Source: Setoptus koraiensis (Eukaryota; Arthropoda). Taken from it: DNA of 64,000 nt. The position numbers and the translations under genes were made by a program. Below, piece by piece: positions 22,201-33,337 of the stretch (position 1 is the stretch's first letter; the number at the start of each line of letters is the position of its first letter). Where the stretch lies: NCBI GenBank assembly GCA_048013815.1, contig CM106586.1, positions 17,794,001-17,858,000 of the forward strand. Reading direction: 5' to 3'. The notes under the pieces are model-generated. The model had not been told where the DNA came from. It did not search any database and saw only the letters and a program-made list of their open reading frames with translations.

Positions 22201-25200
22201 CCGTACCTTTTCATATAACCATTTAGCTCCATACTCCTATAGTACAGGTTCACTTATTTACTAGAATAGTGTGGTCATCCGATTAGTTCCTTCGGGTTAA
22301 CGAATGTTGCGTGCAATGTAGTAGACATGAAGAATAAAACTTTTTTTGTTTTTTGTTCTATAGACACATCCAATGTGTTTGATGAGACTGAATGAACAAA
22401 AATGACCATAACTGACGCCGGTTAAAGTTTATATTATATATAATACTTTTGATTGCTTGCAATTACATACATTATTGAACTATAATGACTTAAACAATGA
22501 CATCACACTTAAATATACTAATGTGGCGAGTCAAAGTCTTATTCTAATCTATTTCGTTGGATGTATTTGCAGAAGATGAATAGATAAGCTTTTTGTTGTT
22601 TGCATATCCCCGTTTAGTTAGATAAATGTTGTTTCTAATTAAAAAAGAACATTTATAGTAGTGTAGAGACGTTCCTTGTCTCAGCAGCCTGGATACATCA
22701 GAAGGTTTGCTTACAGTTAAGAGGGACTTGATCTATCAAGTTTCCATACTCGGACTACTATCTAATATTTTCTTTCTCCCATCATTGGCCATATACATTA
22801 ACATACTTCTCTGACATTGAAGTTTATTTGGTTCACTGATTACAATGATTTGTTCTATAGAGTATACTTTTTGGTCACAAAAGACATAAGTCTTTGTTTG
22901 CTACCACAGTTAGATTTGGTACCGCTCTTATCTATCGTGACATTTGGCCGTTTTTTCTTTCAATGAATATATACATCTGTAGCTGATATTTAGATGACTA
23001 TTCACTGAAGCAACTTTAGGGACAGTCATTATGATGAGCTATTCCGTCTACCAATGGTGTTTTGTGTTTCTTTTTCTTCTATTGTATCCTATATCACTCT
23101 GTTCGAGGTAATTAATAGAGTTATATTAATCGAACAGCAACATTAGGTTTATGTTAGTTGGAGGGCGGTATGCAAACCTAATAGATGCTGCAGTTTGAGT
23201 CTAGAGTTTGAGTCTTCATGCTTGGATGTGTCTTTGCAATTTAGCTCTTCGAACATCGTAAAATTCGTTGTGTAAGAGTAAGCTCAGCCTACTGATTGCA
23301 CTTGGAAATATTCGAGTATTCTTTGATAATGAAGTCTTCTCTTGTCAATTGGTAGATTGATCATTTTAACCAAAGGCTGTAGTGATGATTGCTGTAACTG
23401 TATTTATATTGAAATGAAGAAGAGTGTATAGGGTGAATGGTCATCAGTTATGGTTAGTCAGTGTAGAAAAATCTAAGACAGTAGTTAAGGCTACTTCAGC
23501 TTATTCAACATCAAGAGACCCTCCTAGAAAAGGTTAAACTATCAGACACTTGATTGCGAGAATTCTATTCGATTAAGTTGTAACATGTTGTGTGAAGAAG
23601 TCATCGCGCATCATCTTTAATGTAGTGGTACAAGTCAACGAGAGAGCTCAAATGTAAGAATTCTTACGGAATGTAAATATTGTACACGTTTAAAATCTAT
23701 TAGATTGGATAAGATTATTTAGATGTGTGTAGTCGAGGATGCCATTCATCATTGTTAAACAGCAGCAAGAAGTAGCGGTAGTTTGCCGATGTTGACCATA
23801 TCGTGAACAATTTTTTCTTCATAATTCCATCATTATTAGTTATAGCAATTGGAATAGTGTTGTTATTGTTACTTTCATACATCTTATGATTGGCCCTCCA
23901 TTAATCAGCTGAAAACTTGGTCAGCATACGTTTTTTATCTAGACTCATGTAAATGGGTAATCGATTCAAATGATGATTGATGTTGTCAGCTTCTTCATCT
24001 TAGACATGAACTTATAGTAGTTCTTTTGAAGATGATCGATTCTCCATTCCGCTACCACACTGGACCCGACAATGCGATTCATCATAAAGGTGCGAAACGC
24101 TCGTATTTGTGTTCCTAAACAATCAGAATGGCTGGTAGTTGTTGTTGTTGCTGTTACTGATTTGTTTTACAACTAGACTAAATATATGTTGTCTGGCGAA
24201 AAAAAAACCTTGTTGCGTTCTCGGTCCATAGACAACAATGGGCATCGATAAATAAATAAATAAACATATTGATCAGCGGATGAATGAAGTATCCGTTTGA
24301 TGGGATATTGTGTATATCTATGAATAGGTGATTGATTGATCTGTTAGTTACACAGACTTTGACACACATCTCGTTCTGAGAGTTCCCCTTTCTGCCGTCC
24401 CGTAATGAAACCATCAGATATTCATTGGTCCAATCTATTCGAGCCACATCATATCTGTCATAACTTGGCCACTTTTGAACCGATCGACAGAGAGATGGTG
24501 GAAATCTGCGATTTGACCGATGCATAACCAACTATAACCTTGTTGCAGGCTGGCACACTGATTGATGGAACAGCAAAAAAGCCGTTGTTTCTATATTCGT
24601 GTTGTGTGAGCGAACCGAAAGAATCATAGAGCTAAAAAGTGTTGTCTATAACATAACAGTGCTTAAGAATCATAATAATGCTGCAATTATTATTTAGCCT
24701 TCCACTGTCTAGATGGCGCGCTCTTTCATTTGGCACCGTTGACTTGGTTAGTATAGAACTATTTGTTCGAGTTGTTGTACTAATGTAAGATGGCGGGATA
24801 AACCGCCAAAGTGTCTCACTCACTTGCAAGTTGCACAATGCATTCTGGCGCACAGGCAGCTCTCACAAAGACCACTTTATGATGCTCAATATTTATTGGA
24901 CAACAACGGGGCAATTGTAAGCGCGAATTTCAACTTGAATAGGGCCCGTTCCATTTCAAGGGCTCTATTCATCGTGTCTCGACAACTGCACCATCCAGAT
25001 CCGACGTATAACTCTGAATAGCGGGCCTCACTGGATCGCTGACAAGGGGGGCATCTCAAAATGCTGGCACATATCTATGAATATTTAGGATAATTCATAA
25101 TTATTCATGGATTATGTGACAACAACATTTTTGGGGCGCGCTCACATGAGCTCTTGGCTGCTTGGCACTTAATATTCGCTAACATATGGAGCCAGTTGCT

Positions 25201-28200
25201 GGAGGGAGGCAGTCTTGCGCTTTTCTCTCGACAGCATCGCATTCGGGGGCCTCCGCGCACATTATGCGATGGATGCGTGGGGGCGCGCGCACACACAGGG
25301 GAAAAGCATAACAATACTTAATCTGCGACACATCCCCTTGTGGGCGAGTACATTACAGTTTTGCACGTATTTTCTATCCCATTGTGTATTAGGCTCATAG
25401 TAATTCCTACTTGCAACATAACATTTCTGCTCTTGTTGGCTGGAACACTTGCACTATTTAGCGAATATTCGACCAAATTTACAAATTCTCAACCAAACAC
25501 TAATGCTCATGTTACTATTATTAATATTATTATTATTACTATCATTTTATCATGATGCACAATCGCTTTTGACGCACACCCTCAGGTTCCACCGGGTCAC
25601 ATGGTGCACCAAATTGTGGACGAACATGGAACCCTCAAGCATATCATACTATCTATAGATGAAACAACAAATCCAGAGGGCTCAATTCAACCAACACCGT
25701 CGTTGTCACAATTGGGCCTGACCGCTTCGAATTTTCCTAGCGCGGGACCAACCGGCCCTCACGATAGCCATAACAGGCACCAATCTCAGCATTCGCATCA
25801 TCATCACCATCAACATCATCATCATCATCATGAACATCAACAACAGAATCAGCATCATTTACAGCAGCACCATCATAAAAATGATCCAGCTGCCACAGAG
25901 GAGACAGGCGTAAATCTAAATGAGGATGCCGTCACTAAAAATAACAATGTTGATCAGCAGCATAGTGCAATCGATGATCAAGCAACAAAAGAGCCGGTCA
26001 AACATGTTACTAAGACGCCTGCCTGCATGGACACTAATTCATTGTTAGGCAATGACGACAATGCCATAGGATCAAATCCAAGTTTTGTAGCCAGTTATGA
26101 TGGTTGTGCCTTGGGTACTAATAATGATGCAACTAAAGCTACACCACCACCAACGATAACAATGACAGAAAATGTGAGTTCAGCCTTTAATAGTTCAACA
26201 AAAACAATTAACCCTAATAGTAATCATCAAGATTATGACAACAAGCCAAATAAATCGGATATAGGATCAAAAGAACCTCATAATAATATTGTTAAAGAAA
26301 ATGTTAAGGCGCATGATTTTGTTAAAGCCAATATCAACGAAGATGATATCAAAGAAATATCAGTGACTACAACTGTCACCGATCCACCCTCTGACACTCC
26401 ACTGGACAATTGTATTACTATGGATACAATTGTCACAGACAACTCACCAAACGGTGCCGATCAAACGATTGACGCCAGTAAGAAGGAAACAGAGGGAAAG
26501 GATAACAGCATAGACGATAGAACTATAGAAGATAAGAAACATTCCATTGGTGAAAAATCCAATAAGCCTTTTAGTAGTTGTAGAACGACATTGCCCAAAG
26601 AAAACAAAGATAAGCAATTAAAACCAGATGACAAATTAATTTGTTCTAACGATAGTGCAAATGAAATCAAAGATAATGCTGATAATGGCAAGGATAATAT
26701 TTATAGTGATAATAAAGAAAATGAAGTAATATGCCCTGAAGAGGCTAAAACATTGACGAATGAAAAATCAACGAAAAAGGAAGATATTAAAACTGCTGCT
26801 GATCCATCGATAGAAACGACAACATCAAATACAACTATTATGACAACCGCCCCTACTTCCACTTCAACCACAACCTGCGCCACAACTGTTACCTCGGCGA
26901 ATGCTACACCCAACAACCAAATATCCGCTACCAACTCATACAGTGTAGCCAGTGAAGATTATCAAGCCGATGCTATTATGAATAATGATATCTTGGGACC
27001 ACCTACGGATTCTTTAATGGGAACACCATCATTTTCGACTGTTTTAACTGTACCTATAACATCACATCACTCTGTTCCACCTTCCTATGGTACATACGCA
27101 CAGTGTTGCTGTTGCTGTTACCTTACACAGCCTGGAGGTGTGACAGGAGTAGCCATGGGTCCGGCCCCACTGAATCATTCAAGTACCAGCCCTGGTTCGC
27201 TGAGAGTGCCATCGACTTGCTTAGGCGGAGTTGGAGGTATAGCCCCATCAACAACAGGTCCAACATCCAATGGAATAATCGCTTTTCCAACTGGACCGAT
27301 AACTGGACCTGGTCCTCCGCCACCGCTATTGGCCCCTAATGGTTTACCGACTATCCAATCCCAAAAATCGAATAATTCTATGCATCACCAACATGTTACG
27401 ATGCATCACCATCAAGCACAATTACCTGTCGGAGGTACTAATAATACTTCGAATATAATTACATCGACATCAACGACAAGTAGATCCCGAGGTAAGGGTG
27501 CTAACATTAAACAACAGCCCCAACGCAATTCATCAAATAACAATAGTAATAGCAATACGCAGCAACCCCAACGCAATTCAACGATCAACAGCAATAATAG
27601 CAACACGCAACAGAGTCATAATAATCATCATCATTCGCATATCCACAATAATAGTCAACTCTCGCATCATAACACAACTGATCATATTAGTGAAAAACAA
27701 CAAACGAATAGCTATAGCAGTGGATATATCAATAACAATAATGGTAATGTTGGTTCATCTTCATCCAAACGCCCGTCATATCAGCATGGTTCGAATGGTG
27801 GGGTCAATGCCAACAATCATAGTTTGAATATTCACAACCAAAACATACCCTACCATAACACAAGCATGAGTTGTATGAATAATAATGTTCTAAGTTCATC
27901 AAATTATAACTCGCAACACAACCAAAAGCAACATAACCTTAATCAATTGCAACACCAGCAACCAGTATCCTCTACGGGATTCTCGAAATCACACCAGCAA
28001 GTATCTCAGCGTTCCTCTAATGTTAAAAATGTTGTCAGTAATATGAATTCCAATAATTTGATGATTGCTTCAGCTCATCATCGAATGACAACATCGGCAT
28101 CACCAACACATTCCAAAGGTTCATCACATAGCAACCATCATGCTCAAGGTCATATCAATAATTATGACAGATTGGCAGTCAGCGGCGATACAAATTCTTA

Positions 28201-31200
28201 CCATCACCACAACCACCACCATTCTAGCAATATAATCCAGCAACAACTGGCACCGAATCAAGTTAGTCTTGACACCACCTCTCACGGTAATAATCACTAT
28301 CATCATATGGCGGAACATCAATTGACAACAGGATTCGTCAATGACGATGGACAGCAGAATGTGCAAACAGGAGGAGGAAAAACTCCTCATGTTAATCCAT
28401 CTTCCTCTTATAAATTATCATATAAGCATGATCTTTATCAAAATAGACAATCGGTTACTAATGGTAATCAGTCGGGGAATAACAATAGCAAATCTTTTCA
28501 CAATGTGCACAACCCCCAAGGTGTTATCATTTTCAACAATCATGTTCACCCGGGTAATAACAAATCTGCATCATATCATAATCATGACAATCACCAAGCC
28601 AGCGATTATAGTCACGGCCATTCTAGTAATGGAAATACCGATCAAATTGTTGCAATAATGGGTCATGGAAATTCTGGTAAACAACATCATTTGTCCGCAA
28701 CGAGGCAATCGTTTGAACCTCACTACGGTAGCTCTGACCCAAATCAGAACCATTTATCATCGTCATCATGGCATCACGGTCATGGTGTTAGGCCCCATAA
28801 TCAACAATCTAATCACAGCACCAGGCTTATGAATAATCCAAAACAGTCACTAACTAGTGAATCGATTGGACTAATTCAGAACCAAGATGGTAACGTTCAA
28901 GTAACTCATCATCACCCCTACAGTAATAATAGTTGCTATCGTGAAATCAAAAACAAGGAGTGCCATACAGTTGGACTAGCTAACAGTAATAGCAATCAAC
29001 TATCATCTGCTGCTAGCAATAGTTCATTCTCTTCCTCCACTAGTAGCCGACATAACTATCATTCTGGTTACAATCCAACTACCTCATCAGGTGTAATTCA
29101 GTTGATCGACCATGAGCAAGACTTTCAAGCTCAAAACAAGATCGCGAAAAATTCTATCTATCATCAGAATAACATTCGAAATAACGGTATTATTATCGCA
29201 AATGCCCAAACAAATCTGTCAACCAATGGGAGGAACCAACAATTAGCTATAGCTACAAAAACTCGTAATCAGATAGCATCTTCCACATTGACTGGTTCTA
29301 TATCAATTAAACAAAGGCCCCAATCAGCTGGCAGTAAAAGTGTTACCAATTCTGTAAGCAACAATTATCAGCAAGTAGGCCAACGACAGCAAGTTCCTTC
29401 GGCGGCAGTTACTAAATCGAGATCTGTCATACAATCTAGCGGAGTTAACGTGACAATATTTAATAATAAGTCATCCAAAAATCAACAACGAATTCAAACT
29501 CTAACCACAACGGACGTAAAAAGTTTGAGGCCTAGTGACGATTGCAGGGATTTGAAGGGAAATGAGTCTCTTGAGAGAAACAAATCATCTAATTCTAAAT
29601 CAGCTAATGATTCAGTGGCCAAAAAGCCAGACAAATACTACAGTGGTGCCGACATGGTTCAAGGTGATGATCACGATGATCACGATGATCGCGACTATCA
29701 TGATGAACAAAAATTTGATCAACAACAACAAACTGACACGTTATTGTCACGGAGTCAGTCTTCATCTAGTGTTCGAATTTCGAAACCATTCCATCAAGAC
29801 GAGTCAAGTGAAGAGAATAAAGATGATGAAAGCCACACTGGTCGTAAATCTCCAGTCGAAATAGCCAAAGCGTCGCCTAAAAAGAATTCTATCCCCAACG
29901 CTACATCTTTAGGGCAGGCCCCAAATCGAAATCCAAAGAAGCAAATAGTCAAAGATAAGGCAACCTCACCCGGAAACATTAGACAAACGAACGTTCCAGA
30001 GAGGAAATCATGCGCTACGTCAACGGATGATCATAGTACTAGTAACAGAACGAAACAATTGACCACTGTAACTAACTATACCCAGACAAATTCGCAAATT
30101 GATGATCAGACTAGCGTTTCGCACTACGACCATGATCAAGTTAATTTATCATCTGAATCATCTCCAAGTACAAACTCCACTGGTGATTCGTTTTGTAAAC
30201 AAAATCGTGCCAGTAAACGAGCTTGTGCACGTAATCAGCAAAATTCATCTTCGAGCTCAAAAAATGTGCCGGCACATAACGCCTCTACTGATGATGAGGA
30301 TCTTCAATTAATTGTAACGATTGATAAAGATGTGAAATCCGGAAGTATGATATCGTTGGAGATGGCCAAAATGGAGTCGAAGATCAGCGATGAGGATTCT
30401 TGCCTCGATGATAACAATGGAGAGTATTTGCGGTCTAACGCGAAGAGCAAACCCGGCAACAAAATTGTCCGCTCACCAACTAAGAATAGTAAGGCATTGG
30501 GTGACAATGATTTCTCACCGGACCTAGATAATACAACCTCCAGTAGTGCTCAAGAGCAGTTCAGCGACGATCAAGGTGCCGATTCTGATGACAATTATTG
30601 TACGCCAAACAAGATGCCAATCCAACAACAGATCGCCGATAAAGATCTTTCAACTAGCAAACTTTCCAAAGATAAGATTGTTAATGCTGACAATCGCAAA
30701 GTCATATCATTTGATGGTTATTCGAATATCGCCAGTAATAATCAGAGTTCCAACAACAACCAAGAGGCCAAAGATCAGATTGATAAGAATGTCAAGAGTC
30801 TGAAGAAGACGATGTCCCCCAAGAAACATTTGAACAATGCTTCTATGGACCAATTATCAAACAAGATGCAAATCAAACAGACTAGTCCAACATCGAAATC
30901 ATCAACCCCCGATAGATCCGCCTCTGTGAGATTGAACACCTTTGTTGGGGCTGAAGACTCATCAACCAGCCTGAGTGACGCAAACATGTCAGACGCTACC
31001 TCGGATTTGATGGATGATCAGAAACTGAGTCTAGTTGACGAGGATCAATTAGAAGCAAGGTTGTTGGCGGGATCGTTTGATTCCATCGCAAGAAATTCTA
31101 ACAAGAGCAACCAAGAGACACAAAGATCAAGCCAACAACATTCTAGAAAAAGTAATCCTCCTCCTAATCGCGTGGCCACAAAATCACTGACACAATTGAA

Positions 31201-32038
31201 GATATTGAACTTACATTGTACCTCAATAACGTCAACTAGCGTACAATTGCGTTGGTCATATCTGCCTATCGCCGACCGTTTTGGGTGCGTCAACACTCAA
31301 AGTAAATTATTCTCAGAGCATTTTGTTGTCGAGATGGGAACAAGAAAGACAAGTGATGGCCAATCTATAGCATCTTCAAAAGTTATATACCAAGGGAATG
31401 GTACGACTTTCAAAGCTTCACATTTGAATGCTCAGAATCTATATCATTTCCGAGTCAGACGCTCCACAACATTAAGCATTCCTACAGATACCAATCTGGA
31501 GTCTATTTTTTCGCTGAACACCATCGAAGGCACTAATTGCAACAATAACTTAGTTCAAATTAAAAATAGCTCCAACAAGTCAGAGAATACAAAGCAGCAA
31601 ACTTTTAAAGAATGTTTAGTGGTGAGTGAAATTATGAGTGTCACCTTACCTAGTCATCATCATAATAATTCAAAACAACGTGGCAATAAATCAGCAATAG
31701 CAAACAATTATTGTGATAGCCAGAGTATGGGCGATAATCAAGCCGAGTGTTATAATGGACAGTTGGGCTCGTCGTCCTCCTTGTCATTGTCTACTGGAGT
31801 TACATCTGGTGTGGGCAGCTGTGGAAAAAGTTCCTCTAGTCAACGTAGTTCAAGGAATAAATCCTCTTTTGGCTTAATATACTATGTAAGAAATGCATTC
31901 TTGGTAGCTGGGAGAACGGTCAAAGGATCCCTCACTAATTACAGCGATAGAAAGGCTGCTGTGTTAATATGTATCTTGTTTATATTATCAGCAATGTTAC
32001 TAGCAATATTTCTTCAGCACCTATTATTGACCGCGTGA
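17721..32038 (+). CDS. mtgo: FNDC3 / miles-to-go homologue, four exons (17721-17784, 19523-19573, 20070-20131, 25586-32038)
   Basis: Splicing four exons with matching phases (1, 1, 0) gives a protein of 2209 residues. Exons 1-3 plus the start of exon 4 read HINPG, HLTFQLTDGNETILS, GPASITMIS, PVPVPVQ, VPPGHMVHQIVDEHGTLKHI. This is collinear with the FNDC3A/B N-terminus (VNPGE, GPAQVPMMSPN, VPPGYxxQ(V/I)IEDNG). Exon 4 is mostly His-, Asn-, Gln-, Ser-rich disorder with a five-cysteine run near 27.1 kb. One FN3 domain is recognisable near 31190-31530 (VQLRWSYLPI, YHFRVRRSTT). The end is a C-terminal membrane anchor (AAVLICILFILSAMLLAIFL), as in FNDC3. Known relatives carry about nine FN3 domains and sit in ER/Golgi membranes; fly mtgo affects motor neurons. 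An upstream in-frame Met at 17589 would add a (TH)n stretch. PolyA signal at 32699. Confidence 0.8.
17785..19522 (+). other. FNDC3 intron 1 (1.7 kb), repeat-rich
   Basis: Holds a (TA)n run at about 17939-17961, a GAT-rich stretch near 18070-18155, CAGT/CAGC tetranucleotide runs at about 18645-18765 and a (GA)n run at about 19227-19252. Apart from the splice sites no other exon is supported. Confidence 0.6.
19523..19573 (+). CDS. mtgo: FNDC3 micro-exon 2 (51 nt)
   Basis: A 51-base exon between CTCAAATTCAG and GTTAGT. With the last base of exon 1 it encodes GAHLTFQLTDGNETILS, the counterpart of the vertebrate segment following VNPGE. Phase 1 at both ends. Confidence 0.8.
19574..20069 (+). other. 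FNDC3 intron 2 (496 bp)
   Basis: GTTAGT donor and pyrimidine-then-CAACAG acceptor. Nothing else is recognisable inside. Confidence 0.6.
20070..20131 (+). CDS. mtgo: FNDC3 micro-exon 3 (62 nt)
   Basis: A 62-base exon between TTTTTACAACAG and GTAAGT. It encodes GPASITMISEYTFPPVPVPVQ, matching the conserved GPAxVPMMS segment. It enters in phase 1 and leaves in phase 0, fitting exon 4 (acceptor CACCCTCAG). Confidence 0.8.
20132..25585 (+). other. FNDC3 intron 3 (5.45 kb)
   Basis: Contains CCA-rich trinucleotide repeats near 20415-20458, a duplicated GATCTATCTATC near 21175-21198 and a (TAA)n run at about 22051-22069. All short reading frames look like chance. A promoter for an alternative transcript starting before exon 4 is possible but unsupported. 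Confidence 0.6.
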
Positions 32039-32698
32039 TTTTGATCATTTGATGCAACCTCAAGATATATAGAATCTCAAGATTATCCCTAGCAAAAAAA
32101 AAAACAAAGAAAGGTCGAACGAATTACCAACAGGTGTGTCATGTTGCCTTCAAGCAAGACCAAGAATTTTCCGATACAAGTACACGTTGTTTAGAATGAT
32201 CAATATTACATCATTATTATAATACAGATATTATTACTATTAGCCATTCAAAGGACCTTTATTTATGAAAATTGCTATTGTTGTTTGTTATAAGATAAGT
32301 TTAGTTGAGAAAAAAATGGATAAGAATAAGGATGCCCCCTGTCAATGATAACATCATAAGCCTCTAGGCGCGTTCAGATAATCAACCTAAGGCGATGCAA
32401 CTGATCAAATGAATGTGATCTACTGACCCCAAGTCTATTGTGGGTCATTGGAGGCATCACGAAACATTGACATAATTATTAAGATAATATCGTGTAAATA
32501 GCGCTTGATAAAATTTAAGATAAAAAACGTTCCGTGACTTTATAGTATAGCTACTTTATTATAAGTAAGTTTATATATATGTTAATGTAGAAGATTTTAG
32601 ACGCGCTCTTAGAGTGCAAACAATAGAAAATAATTGTTTCGGGACAGATATAGAACAAATAAGTGCTAGAAACAGTAATAATGGAAACACGCACACTA

Positions 32699-32704
32699 AA
32701 TAAA
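32699..32704 (+). promoter_or_regulatory. Candidate polyadenylation signal AATAAA of FNDC3
   Basis: The hexamer lies 661 bases after the FNDC3 stop, on the coding strand, before the next gene. Confidence 0.45.
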
Positions 32705-33006
32705 GATACACATTATGAAGGTAGAGATGGTATCTTTACTTGTGAAACATTGAATCAAATAGATAAAATGAAAGAGACGACTTGATAAGAAATAAAAACA
32801 CCAAATTGTCATGAAAATATAAAAATCGTGTAAGCGCGACGTTTATCCTTGATTTCAATTGTTTCTGTACTGATCATTTAATTATCTCAAGCCACTGAAG
32901 CGTCCAAGTGTCATGTTGTTGTCTCGGATTTTCTTTCCCGACAAGAATGAATAGTTTCTGATCAGAGAGGAAACAGACTCTAGTAAGTCCACTATAAGAA
33001 AATGGT

Positions 33007-33102
33007 GAAAATGCTGTTAACTGGACTATCTCAATGTTGTTCTAAATGAGCCGTTGTGGCACTAGTACATGACATTGAGATAGTCCAGTCAACAACATTT
33101 TC
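33007..33102 (-). ncRNA. Long hairpin (31-bp arms), candidate microRNA precursor or inverted-repeat remnant
   Basis: Arms at 33007-33037 and 33072-33102 are reverse complements over 31 bases with only two differences, around a 34-base loop. Transcribed from the minus strand, both differences become G-U wobbles, so the RNA stem would be unbroken; from the plus strand they are A-C mismatches. Length and loop fit a pre-miRNA, but I do not recognise a known seed. A small MITE-like remnant is the alternative. Confidence 0.35.
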
Positions 33103-33337
33103 CTTGTGGCTAGTTGCGATTGCGCACTCTGGTGACTTATCGGGTGGTCATTTAGTTTCGTATAATTCTCTCTGGGGGCTCTTCCATTCGATTTTTTGTT
33201 GCATCGGACCTAGAGGGTCTATAGATATTCGTATAGCTTAACTAACTTGACGAAGGTCGATAAAAGTTGATTAGCTTTAGTGATCAGTTTTTGAAAGTAA
33301 CTATCCCTGACTGTACTTGATTCAGGCAAAAGTTTAA

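Larger units (their letters stand above)
32039..33337. other. FNDC3 3' UTR and intergenic region with a long inverted repeat
   Basis: AT-rich 3' sequence ending in an AATAAA at 32699-32704. After that, the only strong structure is the inverted repeat at 33007-33102. No coding exon is seen. Confidence 0.6.
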
